Of a DNA stretch of 64,000 nucleotides, positions 55,651 to 64,000 are shown piece after piece. The notes beneath the pieces were generated by a model that was not told the origin of the DNA, did not search any database, and saw nothing but the letters and a program-made list of their open reading frames with translations. Location: the NCBI RefSeq assembly GCF_018916875.1, contig NZ_JAHLNO010000004.1:62001-126000 (forward strand), written 5' to 3'. Position numbers and translations under genes: made by a program. This DNA comes from Virgibacillus proomii. Lineage in GTDB: Bacteria > Bacillota > Bacilli > Bacillales > Amphibacillaceae. The first letter of the stretch is position 1; the number at the start of each line of letters is the position of its first letter.

Positions 55651-55693
55651 ACTAGCAGATGTTAAGCCCCCTGGCTCTATCTGCTAGTTTTTA
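55651..55693 (+). terminator. Terminator downstream of dnaI
   Basis: ACTAGCAGAT / ATCTGCTAGT stem followed by TTTTTAT, 230 bases after dnaI. Confidence 0.8.
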
Positions 55694-55715
55694 TCATCTA
55701 GGAAATTATATCCGC

Positions 55716-55865
55716 TTCTACATGGCGGATAATTCTTTTGAAAAGTAGCTTCGTCTAGCTTATGTACTGGAAGCTTGTCCAAACTTCGATCTGCTTCCTA
55801 CGACAAGTCAGAATCGGATCGAATCTAAAGGAAGGCCGACTAAAAGCGGGCTTGTCGCTCAGGCG
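55716..55865 (+). repeat. Family D intergenic repeat, copy 4
   Basis: GGCGGATAATTCTTTTGAAA, AGCTTATGTACTGGAAGC and CCTACGACAAGTCAGAATCGG. Confidence 0.7.
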
Positions 55866-55868
55866 TAG

Positions 55869-55895
55869 GCATACCCCTGTTACAGGGGTATGTTT
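55869..55895 (+). terminator. Short perfect hairpin with T-rich tail
   Basis: GCATACCCCTG-TTA-CAGGGGTATG followed by TTTTCTTT, directly after the D repeat; no gene ends here, so it may be part of the repeat. Confidence 0.6.
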
Positions 55896-55904
55896 TCTTT
55901 ATTC

Positions 55905-56265
55905 CTAATATGAAGTGTCGTACTTCTATCATTTGAAAATCTGCTTAATATTTTGTGAACTTTATGAGAAAAACGGCTCCTAAATTCGCGATTCGTTTGG
56001 GTCAACAGGACAGTCTTATACTATAAGCCCTAAAATTTTATACTTTCCTATAGTAGAACAAAAGCTAGAAGTTCTCGGTTAGCAGCATACACAACTGGAG
56101 AATCTCTGACCAAATAAGGAAAACTTCATTCAAGGAGTGTTTCTCTCCTTGAAGTAGAACAAAGGTTAAACTCAGGCGTCCTTGAAAAAGAAGAACGCTT
56201 TTTCTGCGTGCGGTGTAAAACTACGGCTTTCGTTAAAGACTTGACGGCAAGCCAAGTTTTTCTAA
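55905..56265 (+). repeat. Mosaic A-B-G-C element with an internal inversion
   Basis: A decayed A head (second arm AAACGGCTCCTAAATTC at about 55975) is followed by 56025-56216 in reverse orientation. Read on the minus strand, this block is B core, A tail (AATGAAGTTTTCCTTAT), module G and the left half of family C. At 56217 the right half of C resumes on the plus strand. The rest of the 55420-56529 gap has no gene. Confidence 0.75.
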
Positions 56266-56529
56266 GAGGAGTTTTAGTCAAGGAAAACAGACGTTGTGGT
56301 CTAAATTCATGTTTATTCCGTAACAGCTGCTCCCAGTTTTTTGGTGTCCAGGTAGCATCAATTGACTACTTTTTTGCTGGAAACTAGAAAAATCACTCTA
56401 GCAATTTGAATCATGTTTCTTATAAAAAATTCTACTTTCATTATAATTTACTAGTTTTTATGGATTACTCATTATTTTAACTCTTTGTCCATATAATGTA
56501 ACAGTTTGGTTGGATGAGGGTGATGTTTA

Positions 56530-57381
56530 TTGGTGGAATTATTTATTGAGTCAGATAAAGAAGTTATTCGGTTTTGTGAAAGGATGCGACAGCATAACAA
56601 ACATATTAATTTGCACTGGAAAACTCATAAAGAATGGGGGAATCTTTTACAATTTGAAGAACATATACCTGGTCAAGTACTTACCGGAGCAATTGCTAAA
56701 TCGTTGACAGATGTTTATATGTCACATCGTTTAAGTAAGCTAATTACATCCGTAATTGAAGATTTTTATTACTATACGGATGCAGATGAAAAGGAGAAAA
56801 TTCTTGAATTAACAAATTGGATGATGGCAGGGAGGGATAAAAATGATCTGCTCATTCATAAAAAAGAAGATCCTTATCAACTGCTCGAATCCTTGTTTAT
56901 CGCTAATATAAAGGATACAGTCACCATTCACTATGATTCGCTAGTTAAATTTCGTTTGAAAGTGTTTAGAGACTACATCATTCATTATGTTGGCCTTGCT
57001 ATTGATGAATATAAACGAGAAGAAGAACATCAGGAATTTATCAATATGCTTAGGGGGTATATTGCACGGCGGGAACCTTCTGTATCCGCGATTTATCTTT
57101 TGCAGGGAGATACATTTTCCTTTTTCAAAGAGAATGGTAAACCATTTTCGAATACGGAACTGCGCGCTTTAATGCAAAAAGAGCCGCTGTATCTCGTGGG
57201 ATTAGATGAGAGTGAATTAAATTTATCACCATTAATAGCAATGGCGCCCAAAAAGATTTATATATATGGCGATGATCCGTCTGATCCAAAAACATTAACT
57301 GTTATTAATGTCTTTCAAGAAAGAGTTATCTTTGAACCGCTCCATCAGTTTCCATTTGTTTATTTTACAAAGAAAGGGTAA
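56530..57381 (+). CDS. ytxC: Sporulation protein YtxC
   Basis: A 283-residue YtxC-family protein of unknown mechanism, mostly helical, with NKHINLHWKTHKEWGNLLQ near the N-terminus and a hydrophilic C-terminal domain ending EPLHQFPFVYFTKKG. The start is TTG 56530 or GTG 56533 behind GAGGGTGAT; neither can be excluded. It precedes the thrS T-box as in B. subtilis. ytxB, its usual neighbour there, is not next to it here. Confidence 0.85.
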   Translation: MVELFIESDKEVIRFCERMRQHNKHINLHWKTHKEWGNLLQFEEHIPGQVLTGAIAKSLTDVYMSHRLSKLITSVIEDFYYYTDADEKEKILELTNWMMAGRDKNDLLIHKKEDPYQLLESLFIANIKDTVTIHYDSLVKFRLKVFRDYIIHYVGLAIDEYKREEEHQEFINMLRGYIARREPSVSAIYLLQGDTFSFFKENGKPFSNTELRALMQKEPLYLVGLDESELNLSPLIAMAPKKIYIYGDDPSDPKTLTVINVFQERVIFEPLHQFPFVYFTKKG

Positions 57382-57390
57382 TTCTAAGCC

Positions 57391-57419
57391 TTGCTTTTTC
57401 ATGAAACGAGCGCTATAAT
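57391..57419 (+). promoter_or_regulatory. thrS promoter
   Basis: TTGCTT, 17-base spacer, TATAAT, just upstream of the T-box leader. Confidence 0.75.
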
Positions 57420-57425
57420 ACAGGT

Positions 57426-57692
57426 TATACTATTATATGTTAACTACAGGTTAGGAAAAGGACTTGAATCATTATAAGATGTATGGCTAGAGAAGGGAGT
57501 CTGTGGCTGGAAGCTTCCACATACTAATAATGATTTACCACCTTGGAGCCCTGCTATGGAAGGCAAGTATATAGCAGCGTATCATCTGCGTTAAAGGTGC
57601 ATGAAGCCGTATGTTTTACGGGAATTAGGGTGGAACCACGACGTTACTAACGCTCGTCCCTTTGCTTTTTAGGCAGAGGGATGAGCGTTTTT
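57426..57692 (+). ncRNA. T-box leader of thrS
   Basis: tRNA-sensing riboswitch. The T-box sequence AGGGTGGAACCACG is at 57627-57640, followed by a terminator, AACGCTCGTCCCT (57649-57661) pairing with AGGGATGAGCGTT (57677-57689) and then T. A threonine specifier is likely ACC at 57537-57539, in TTTACCACC on the 3' side of stem I. Uncharged tRNA-Thr would favour the antiterminator and thrS expression. Confidence 0.9.
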
Positions 57693-57715
57693 AAATTGAA
57701 GAAGGAGTGAGAGCA

Positions 57716-59662
57716 GTGACTGAGCAATTAACTTTTATTTTTCCAGATGGTGCTGAAAAAGCATTTCCTACAGGAACTACCGGAGAAGAAATTGCAGCTT
57801 CTATTTCTTCGGGATTGAAAAAGCAGGCATTAGCTATTAAATTGGATGATCAGCTATATGATCTAAGAAGAGAATTAGATCATGGTGGGCAGATCGAGAT
57901 TATTACTTATAAAGATGATGAAGGTATTGAAATAATGCGTCATTCGACCGCCCACCTAATGGCACAGGCAATAAAAAGGCTTTATAAAGATGTCAACTTT
58001 GGTGTAGGTCCAGTTATTGAGGAAGGATTCTATTATGATTTTGATATGGAGCATTCTGTCACACCGCAGGATCTTGCTAAAATTGAAAAGGAAATGAAGC
58101 GGATTGTAGATGAAGCTCTAGAAATTGAGCGGATCGAAGTATCACGAGAAGAAACGAAAAAAATGTTCCAAGATGATGAACTAAAGCTGGAGTTGATTGA
58201 CGCTATTCCTGAGGGTGAACAAGTCACTATTTACAAGCAGGGTGAGTTTTTTGACTTGTGCCGGGGTGTTCATGTTCCTTCAACGAATAAGATTAAAGCC
58301 TTTAAGCTGTTAAGCATTTCTGGTGCTTACTGGCGAGGGGACAGCAATAATAAACAGTTACAACGAATTTATGGGACAGCATTTCAAAAGCAAAGCGAAG
58401 TTGAAGCGTATTTAAAGATCCTCGAAGATCGAAAAGAACGAGATCATCGTAAACTTGGAAAAGAGTTAGGTATTTTTACAGTGTCGCAAAAAGTGGGGCA
58501 AGGATTGCCGTTATGGCTGCCTAAAGGTGCAACCATTCGTCGAATTATTGAGCGCTACATTGTTGATTTAGAAGAACGACTCGGTTACAATCATGTATAT
58601 ACGCCGGTATTAGGAAGTGTCGAGTTGTATAAAACAAGTGGCCATTGGGATCATTATAAAGAAGATATGTTCCCTGAAATGAAAATGGATAATGAAGAAC
58701 TTGTTCTTCGTCCGATGAATTGCCCACATCATATGATGGTCTATAAAAATCAGTTGTATAGTTATCGTAATCTGCCTGTCCGTATCGCTGAACTGGGAAT
58801 GATGCATCGTTATGAAATGTCTGGTGCACTTGCTGGCCTACAGCGCGTACGGGCAATGACTTTAAATGATGCGCATATTTTTGCACGTCCTGATCAATTA
58901 AAGGATGAGTTTATCCGAGTTGTAAAACTGATACAAAAGGTGTATGAAGATTTCGATATTAAGGACTATTATTTCCGACTTTCGTATCGTGATCCTGAGG
59001 ATAAAGAAAAGTATGTGAATAATGATGCCATGTGGGAAAAAGCACAATCAATGCTAAAAGAGACAATGGAAGATTTAAAGGTGGATTATGTAGAAGCTGA
59101 AGGTGAAGCAGCGTTCTATGGACCGAAGCTTGATGTACAAGTGAAAACAGCACTTGGAAAAGATGAAACATTGTCTACAGTTCAACTTGATTTCCATCTT
59201 CCAGAACGTTTTGACTTAACCTACATTGGCGAAGATGGACAACCTCATCGTCCAGTCGTTATTCACCGTGGTGTGGTTTCTACAATGGAGCGTTTTGTAG
59301 CATTCTTAATTGAAGAATATAAAGGGGCATTTCCAACTTGGCTTGCACCAGAACAAGTCAGAGTAATCCCTGTTTCGCCAAAAGCTCATCTTGATTATGC
59401 GAAACAGGTTGCAGAAAAGTTAAGGCTGGAAGGCATCAGGGTTTCGGTAGATGAACGTGATGAAAAGATCGGATATAAAATCCGCGAAGCACAAACGCAA
59501 AAAATACCTTTTGCATTAGTCCTTGGTGATCATGAAATGAACGATCAAAGAGTGAATATTCGCCGTTATGGAGAGAAGGAAACAGAAACGATTCACCTTG
59601 ATGCATTTATTTCCAAAATTAAAAAGGAAATTGAAAATAAAGTAATCCATAAAACTAACTAA
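57716..59662 (+). CDS. thrS: Threonyl-tRNA synthetase
   Basis: Class II synthetase, 648 residues: TGS domain (about 1-65), editing domain with [10 protein letters not shown], catalytic core with motif 2 ([16 protein letters not shown]), zinc-binding RPMNCPHHM, motif 3 ([11 protein letters not shown]) and a C-terminal anticodon-binding domain. A GTG at 57707 is fused to GAAGGAG; GTG 57716 is properly spaced and chosen. Controlled by the T-box upstream. Confidence 0.97.
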   Translation: MTEQLTFIFPDGAEKAFPTGTTGEEIAASISSGLKKQALAIKLDDQLYDLRRELDHGGQIEIITYKDDEGIEIMRHSTAHLMAQAIKRLYKDVNFGVGPVIEEGFYYDFDMEHSVTPQDLAKIEKEMKRIVDEALEIERIEVSREETKKMFQDDELKLELIDAIPEGEQVTIYKQGEFFDLCRGVHVPSTNKIKAFKLLSISGAYWRGDSNNKQLQRIYGTAFQKQSEVEAYLKILEDRKERDHRKLGKELGIFTVSQKVGQGLPLWLPKGATIRRIIERYIVDLEERLGYNHVYTPVLGSVELYKTSGHWDHYKEDMFPEMKMDNEELVLRPMNCPHHMMVYKNQLYSYRNLPVRIAELGMMHRYEMSGALAGLQRVRAMTLNDAHIFARPDQLKDEFIRVVKLIQKVYEDFDIKDYYFRLSYRDPEDKEKYVNNDAMWEKAQSMLKETMEDLKVDYVEAEGEAAFYGPKLDVQVKTALGKDETLSTVQLDFHLPERFDLTYIGEDGQPHRPVVIHRGVVSTMERFVAFLIEEYKGAFPTWLAPEQVRVIPVSPKAHLDYAKQVAEKLRLEGIRVSVDERDEKIGYKIREAQTQKIPFALVLGDHEMNDQRVNIRRYGEKETETIHLDAFISKIKKEIENKVIHKTN

Positions 59663-59685
59663 CCATAAAACGAATAAATCATCTT

Positions 59686-59837
59686 TTTATCCCGCATGTA
59701 AGGTGCCGTAAGACTCCCACTTCAAGACCTGAGTTGGTACAAAAGGGTCTAAGTGGGATAAACGGCACCTAAATGCCCGATTCGTTCAACTAACATTCCG
59801 AGTAAAAAGCGTTCTACGGAATGAAGTTTCACTTTAT
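59686..59837 (+). repeat. Family A element, copy 9 (tandem pair)
   Basis: TTTAT ends, head stem with inner pairing CTCCCACTT / AAGTGGGA, tail hairpin CATTCCG / CGGAATG around a long loop. It shares TTTAT with copy 10. Confidence 0.92.
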
Positions 59838-59991
59838 CCCGCATGTAAGGTGCCGTAAGACTCCCACTTCAAGACCTGAGTTGGTACAAAAGGGTCTAAG
59901 TGGGATAAACGGCACCTAAATGCCCGATTCGTTCAACTAACATTCAGTAGGAGATGGAAGAAAACTCCTACGGAATGAAGTTTCACTTTAT
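59833..59991 (+). repeat. Family A element, copy 10 (tandem pair, hybrid tail)
   Basis: Head identical to copy 9, but the tail arms are CATTCAGTAGGAG with CTCCTACGGAATG, a hybrid of two tail types with a single mismatch; this suggests recombination between copies. Confidence 0.9.
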
Positions 59992-60049
59992 TTTTTGATA
60001 TTCATCCCTCTGAGATAAGATTGATAAAAATCTGTTTTTTTAGGGGGAT

Positions 60050-60326
60050 TTTTTATTCCACATCAAAGGTGCTGTAAGACTTTCATTTGAACAGAGAAGA
60101 CGAGATGTTAGATTAACGGGTACCCAAATGCTTGCTTCATTTGGAATGACCGAACAGAAGAGCTTTGGCAGCGATGTATCGCACGCAGAAAAAGTGTTTT
60201 TCTTTTTTAAGGGTTAGAAAAAAATTCGGTGTGATCCATCGCGATTTTTCAAAAATGTTGCGATCTTAACCTTTAATCTATTCTTTCATGGAGAAAAACG
60301 ATCCTTGAATGAGGTTTCGATTTATT
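60050..60326 (+). repeat. Degenerate mosaic A element with B module
   Basis: CCACATCAAAGGTGCTGTAAGACTT opens a decayed head; a B core is at about 60181-60215, with GATCCATCGCGATTTTTC after it; the tail GAATGAGGTTTCGATTTAT closes at 60326. Confidence 0.65.
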
Positions 60327-60428
60327 CTTAATCAGGTCGATGTAATTTAAAACAAAGCAATTACCTCTACGCCAAATTTGCCACTAGTATAAAACGTAAA
60401 ACAGGGCTTTTACTAAAAGGATACAAAG

Positions 60429-61149
60429 ATGTGGATTTAGGTAAACCGATAGCTAAGGGGAAATACAGCAGAAAAATATTATTGGATTGCAAAGCTGTTT
60501 CATGAAGGTGCTCTTACTAATGAAGCTATTAAGGAAGCTGATAAACAGTCTACGTCTATTCATGGACTTCATGTGCCAAAGGGATTCGACGTAATTAAGA
60601 GAAATAGGCAGACGATTATAAATATACGAAAGGGAAACCGTTAGAAGATCTATTAATAACAGATTATCGTTTTCTCATAGATAACTTATTTTGCTTTCCG
60701 TAAAACAACGGATACATCATATTACCATTCATCCAGATAAACTCGAATCGATAAAAAGAATTTAGAGCGACAAATTACTGCTGCTCCAGTTGGATATTAA
60801 ACAAAGAGCAAAACGAATTGTATTGCTTAATGAAGTAAAGTTATGTCATGGAAATTATCATCTGTTTAATTTAATTTTAGCAAATGACCATGTGACGATA
60901 ATCGATTGGGTAGACGTAAGTGAAGGGAACGGTTGTGCTGATGTATATCAATCGTTTTCGCTGTACAGACAGCATTCATTAGAGTTTGTGGAAAAGTATC
61001 TCTTTTATTATGTAAGATTAGCGGTATGCCCAGACAGATATTTTTTAGTTGGGCTCCCATTATTACGGGTGTTTAAGAAAATGAACAGCGGCTTTTGGAG
61101 GTTGTGCAGGCCCCTTTACTTGATTTTTCTCGTTACGGGTAGAGGATAA
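60429..61149 (+). pseudogene. Aminoglycoside phosphotransferase-family pseudogene
   Basis: Frames broken by small indels read as an APH/choline-kinase-like protein: GNTAEKYYWIAKLFHEGAL (ATP loop and lysine region), HGLHVPKGFDVI, then LCHGNYHLFNLIL, where the HGDxHxxN catalytic motif has N for D, and TIIDWVDVSEGN (metal DxD-like site). A one-base insertion near 60459 and stops near 60606 and 60700 destroy it. The C-terminal 60790-61149 still reads open but has no good start. Confidence 0.75.
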
Positions 61150-61216
61150 AACCATTTAGTTTTTATCAGTATTCGTCCATGTTTTGATTTTTTCGTTTCT
61201 CGATTATTCCTACGTT

Positions 61217-61245
61217 TTGACAGAGTTTGATTTTCGTGTTATTAT
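61217..61245 (+). promoter_or_regulatory. Promoter of the infC-rpmI-rplT operon
   Basis: TTGACA, 17-base spacer, TATTAT, directly upstream of the L20 leader. Confidence 0.8.
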
Positions 61246-61264
61246 GATAGGGCTGAATAATTGA

Positions 61265-61388
61265 ATGATCTGAGACAAGTAGAAGCACCCGCTTCTCACC
61301 TGCTCGACGCCATCTGGCAGTTGACTGGTTCTAACGATTGAAATAGACAATTGGAGTGTGGGTGCGTCGTGATGCCCACGCTTTTTTA
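61265..61388 (+). ncRNA. Ribosomal protein L20 leader
   Basis: Autoregulatory leader of the operon. The CACCTGCTCGACGCC and GGCAGTTGACTGGTTC segments recall the conserved L20-binding core of Bacilli, and a terminator hairpin GTGGG / CCCAC with GCTTTTTT ends at 61388. Excess L20 should favour termination. Confidence 0.8.
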
Positions 61389-61450
61389 ATGATGTGAATG
61401 AAATAATAACTTGTCGAAAATGATCACGCATTGATAAACTTTGGAGGTGG

Positions 61451-61975
61451 ATGATAATTAGCAAAGACATGAATGTTAATGAGAAAATTCGTGCCCGGGA
61501 AGTACGATTAATTGACGCCAATGGAGATCAACTTGGCGTGAAGTCTCGTCATGAGGCTTTAGAAATTGCCCAAAAAAGAAATCTTGATCTGGTCCTTGTT
61601 GCACCAAATGCCAAGCCCCCAGTGTGCCGGATAATGGATTATGGAAAATACCGGTTTGAACAACAGAAGAAAGAAAAAGAAGCACGGAAAAAACAAAAGG
61701 TTATTAATGTGAAAGAAGTGCGGTTTACCCCTGGAATTGGCGATCATGATTTTGAAACAAAATTAAAAAATGCACGGAAGTTTTTACAAAAAGGTGATAA
61801 AGTAAAAGCGGCTGTCCGCTTTCGTGGACGTGCGATTACTCATAAAGAATTAGGAAGAGAAGTTCTGGATCGATTTGCTGAAGAAGTAAAAGATATTGCG
61901 ACCGTTGAAACAAAACCTAAAATGGAAGGCCGTAATATGTTTATGATGCTTGCACCTTTAAATGAAAAACAATGA
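61451..61975 (+). CDS. infC: Translation initiation factor IF-3
   Basis: Prevents premature 30S-50S joining and checks the start codon. About 173 residues: N-terminal domain [20 protein letters not shown], linker rich in Lys/Glu ([15 protein letters not shown]) and C-terminal domain with [15 protein letters not shown] 61451 lies only three bases after GGAGG; homologues begin with a non-ATG codon before ISKD, here ATA 61454, with ATT 61457 as a further option. The true start is unsettled. First gene of infC-rpmI-rplT. Confidence 0.95.
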   Translation: MIISKDMNVNEKIRAREVRLIDANGDQLGVKSRHEALEIAQKRNLDLVLVAPNAKPPVCRIMDYGKYRFEQQKKEKEARKKQKVINVKEVRFTPGIGDHDFETKLKNARKFLQKGDKVKAAVRFRGRAITHKELGREVLDRFAEEVKDIATVETKPKMEGRNMFMMLAPLNEKQ

Positions 61976-62035
61976 TTAACGACAGCAGCATCAACACAAT
62001 GAATCAGCGCATTTGTAATAAGGAGGAAATCAATT

Positions 62036-62233
62036 ATGCCAAAAATGAAGACTCATAAAGGCTCACAAAAACGCTTTAAAAAAACAGGTACCGGGAAATT
62101 AAAACGCGGGCACGCTTATACGAGCCACATGTTTGCACATAAATCACAAAAGCAAAAACGTAAACTGCGTAAAACTACTACAGTATCAGCTGGAGATTAC
62201 AGAAGAATTAAAACAATGCTTCCTTATAAATAA
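62036..62233 (+). CDS. rpmI: 50S ribosomal protein L35
   Basis: Small basic large-subunit protein, 65 residues: [20 protein letters not shown] at the start and [14 protein letters not shown] at the end. AAGGAGG precedes the ATG. Middle gene of the operon. Confidence 0.98.
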   Translation: MPKMKTHKGSQKRFKKTGTGKLKRGHAYTSHMFAHKSQKQKRKLRKTTTVSAGDYRRIKTMLPYK

Positions 62234-62295
62234 GTTTTAATAAAAGCATTTGGAAGCACAGACTACTTTTTGATTTGTATTAGGAGGGAATTAAT

Positions 62296-62652
62296 ATGCC
62301 ACGAGTAAAAGGTGGAACAGTAACGCGTAAACGTCGTAAACGCGTGCTGAAATTAGCAAAAGGTTATTATGGTTCAAAGAGAACGTTATTTAAAACAGCA
62401 AAGCAACAAGTTATGAAATCAGGTCAATATGCATATCGTGACCGTAAACAGAAAAAACGTGATTTTCGTAAACTGTGGATTTCTCGTATTAATGCAGCAG
62501 CTCGTTTAAACGATATGTCATATAGTAAGTTAATGCACGGTTTAAAAGTAGCGGGAATTGATATTAACCGCAAAATGTTATCTGATCTAGCTGTTCATGA
62601 TGAAAAAGCTTTTACACAGCTTGTAACGAAAGCAAAAGAAGCATTAAAATAG
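62296..62652 (+). CDS. rplT: 50S ribosomal protein L20
   Basis: Assembly-initiating large-subunit protein and repressor of its operon through the leader. 118 residues: a long basic N-terminal extension ([20 protein letters not shown]) and a globular C-terminal part, [26 protein letters not shown] precedes the ATG. Confidence 0.98.
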   Translation: MPRVKGGTVTRKRRKRVLKLAKGYYGSKRTLFKTAKQQVMKSGQYAYRDRKQKKRDFRKLWISRINAAARLNDMSYSKLMHGLKVAGIDINRKMLSDLAVHDEKAFTQLVTKAKEALK

Positions 62653-62661
62653 AAAATAATT

Positions 62662-62706
62662 AAAAAAGGCTAATGCTTGCGCTAAAGCAGGACATAGCCT
62701 TTTTTC
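62662..62706 (+). terminator. Terminator after rplT
   Basis: AAAAAGGCTA / TAGCCTTTTT. The A element copy 11 begins immediately after its T-run. Confidence 0.85.
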
Positions 62707-62709
62707 TTT

Positions 62710-62897
62710 ATTATCCCGTATGTAAGGTGCCGTAAGACTCCCACTTTAAGAGCCTGATTTGGTACAATAGGGTCTAAGTGGGAGAAAACGGCACCTAAAT
62801 GCCCGATTCGTTCAAGGGCTTTTAGGTCATACCCTTGTGGTAATAACATTCAGTAGGAGAAGGAAGAAAACTCCTACTGAATGAAGTTTCACTTTAT
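62710..62897 (+). repeat. Family A element, copy 11 (long-tail variant)
   Basis: TTAT/TTTAT ends, head stem AGGTGCCGT / ACGGCACCT with inner CTCCCACTT / AAGTGGGAG, the GTCATACCCTTGTGGTAA module and tail hairpin CATTCAGTAGGAG (62847-62859) with CTCCTACTGAATG (62871-62883). Confidence 0.92.
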
Positions 62898-62928
62898 CAT
62901 AATTCTATGCTTGAAATAATGTGAAAAT

Positions 62929-62959
62929 CATGAAGTCTTCTATTAAGGAGGACTTCATG
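62929..62959 (+). other. Hairpin upstream of the DUF1294 gene
   Basis: CATGAAGTC / GACTTCATG inverted repeat enclosing an AAGGAGG. It may hide or mimic a ribosome binding site; a nine-codon frame starts in its right arm. Function unknown. Confidence 0.4.
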
Positions 62960-63013
62960 AATCGAAGTATAAAAAAATTCTAATTTTATATCAATGGAAA
63001 GGAATAATAATAG

Positions 63014-63295
63014 ATGGGGATTTGGAGTAGTCTTTTACCATATTTAATTGGTGTTAATAGTATTACCTTTTTATTGATGGGAATCGATAAACAAAGAGCT
63101 AAAAAACAGCAGTATCGAATACCTGAACGTACATTTTGGCTTCTGGCAGTAGTTGGTGGGGCTCTTGGTGTTTGGCTCGGAATGAAGATTTTTCATCATA
63201 AAACAAAGCACATCACTTTTAACATAGGAGCACCTGCATTACTAGTTGTTCAAATTGGTATTATTGGTTGGTATTTATTGTATAGTAACCATTAA
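63014..63295 (+). CDS. DUF1294 membrane protein (YsdA-like)
   Basis: A 93-residue protein with three helices (about 7-22, 42-58, 72-90) and the family pattern MGIDKQRAKKQQYRIPERTFWLLAVVGGALGVWLGMKIFHHKTKH. It follows rplT as ysdA does in B. subtilis. The AAAGGAATAATAATAG region gives a modest ribosome binding site. Function unknown. Confidence 0.9.
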   Translation: MGIWSSLLPYLIGVNSITFLLMGIDKQRAKKQQYRIPERTFWLLAVVGGALGVWLGMKIFHHKTKHITFNIGAPALLVVQIGIIGWYLLYSNH

Positions 63296-63309
63296 GTATA
63301 AGTTTATAA

Positions 63310-63655
63310 AGTCCCACATATATAAGGAAGAACGTAAGCTTCTCGTAGCCAAGTAGTTAACAAAGTAAAGTAAATGCGATTGGCAATGGCTTCCCTAAAT
63401 GCCTGATGAATCGGATTGACAGGACAAGGAAAGCTTCTTGGTTAAGCATCGCACGCAGAAAAAGCGTACTTCTTTTTCAAGGACAGAGTTGCTACGGCAG
63501 CAATACATCGCGATTTTTCAAGGACAAGGAAAGCTTCTTGAATAGGCATCGCACACAGAAAAAGCGTACTTCTTTTTCAAGGAGATAGCGAATTTAGCCT
63601 TTGATCTACTTCTACCATGGATTAAAAAGACTTCAAAGAATGAAGTCGACTATAC
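63310..63655 (+). repeat. Degenerate mosaic A element with two B modules
   Basis: After a barely recognisable head (CTAAATGCCTGATGAATCGG at about 63394), B units with GCACGCAGAAAAAGCGTACTT (63450-63485) and GCACACAGAAAAAGCGTACTT (63550-63583) are joined by CATCGCGATTTTTCAAGG; a decayed tail AGAATGAAGTCGACTATA ends near 63655. No gene lies in 63296-63760. Confidence 0.7.
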
Positions 63656-63760
63656 AAATTAACCTATATTCTTGTCATAAAGGCTCGTCTCCTGTCATAT
63701 ACATGTAATAATGCGCATCCAATATATTCGCTGCAGAGAATTAGCATGAGGAGGCGGGTT

Positions 63761-64000
63761 ATGGAAGTTTTAGGAAATCACATCATCACTTTTATTGAAG
63801 CCGGGGGATTGTTTGCTCCATTATTATTTATTAGTTTTCATTTAATACGACCGTTATTTTTTCTCCCTGTTATGTTTATCTGTATATCAGGTGGTATCAT
63901 ATTTGGGGCTATTGCTGGAACTGTTTATTCGCTTATTGGCATTACATTATCTAGCATTTTTTTTTATTTTTTTGTTCATAAAATGCCAAAGTCAATGAAT
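63761..64000 (+). CDS. TVP38/TMEM64-family membrane protein (partial)
   Basis: Begins ATG after GAGGAGGCGGG and runs past the window end; 80 residues are visible. The first part (FIEAGGLFAPLLFISFHLIRPLFFLPV) and the re-entrant-type GGIIFGAIAGTVYSLIGITLSS match the SNARE-associated/DedA-like TVP38 family. Several helices are expected in the missing part. Probably an integral membrane protein of the lipid or polyprenyl-phosphate transporter superfamily; exact function unknown. Confidence 0.8.
   Translation, partial: MEVLGNHIITFIEAGGLFAPLLFISFHLIRPLFFLPVMFICISGGIIFGAIAGTVYSLIGITLSSIFFYFFVHKMPKSMN

Noticed and set aside
60790-61149. Intact 119-residue phosphotransferase
   Set aside because: The open frame is only the C-terminal part of a broken gene; it lacks the ATP-binding half and a ribosome binding site.

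Overview
The window is chromosomal DNA of a low-GC, spore-forming Bacillaceae bacterium, probably of the Oceanobacillus/Virgibacillus type. This rests on an alpha/beta small acid-soluble spore protein, the sporulation genes ytfJ, ytrH, ytrI, ytvI and ytxC, Bacillus-type ezrA, dnaE, dnaB/dnaI and phoPR, and gene order that largely follows the ezrA-thrS-rplT part of the Bacillus subtilis map. No plasmid or prophage genes, tRNA, rRNA or CRISPR were seen.

Layout. 0.4-5.3 kb: ezrA (division), nifZ-thiI (tRNA 4-thiouridine sulfur relay) and an ssp gene. 5.6-15.3 kb: NAD kinase (minus), ytfIJ, tpx, ytxK-ackA, a universal stress protein (minus), a 53-aa ORF, alanine dehydrogenase, a Xaa-Pro peptidase (minus) and ytkL. 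16-24 kb: prepilin peptidase, ytoI/ytpI, nrnA, a DUF5067 lipoprotein, small ORFs and ytrHI (minus). 24-36.8 kb: dnaE, NADP-type malic enzyme plus a FadR-like regulator, accDA, pfkA-pyk, fxsA and ytvI (minus). 37-44.9 kb: the citZ-icd-mdh TCA block, an ISLre2 transposase relic, a MaoC-like gene and phoPR. 45.5-57.4 kb: polA-mutM-coaE, gapB, speD, an unrecognised gene, nrdR-dnaB-dnaI and ytxC. 57.4-64 kb: T-box-thrS, an aminoglycoside-phosphotransferase pseudogene, the L20-leader infC-rpmI-rplT operon, a DUF1294 gene and the start of a TVP38-like gene cut by the window end.

The genes mostly serve central carbon flow (pfkA, pyk, gapB, ackA, malic enzyme, accDA, citZ-icd-mdh), replication and repair (dnaE, polA, mutM, dnaB, dnaI, nrdR) and translation. 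Regulatory sites read directly include a FadR-type palindrome at the malic enzyme-fadR promoter, a CcpN-type box on the gapB -10, a cre-like site at the MaoC promoter, a perfect palindrome at the citZ promoter, the thrS T-box and the L20 leader.

The unexpected content is between the genes. A family of about 140-190 bp intergenic elements (called A here) has eleven well-preserved copies, all in the same orientation. Each has TTTAT at or next to both ends, a long head stem, and a tail hairpin whose two arms differ between copies but stay complementary. One copy (22696-22840) splits a small membrane-protein ORF; removing the element plus one TTTAT rejoins the frame exactly. Older copies are mosaics that carry extra modules (B, G, C) between head and tail, and one mosaic contains a clean ~190 bp internal inversion. 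This looks like a non-autonomous, structured mobile repeat family that I do not recognise from the literature. A second protein-level oddity is a Tpx peroxidase without its resolving cysteine.
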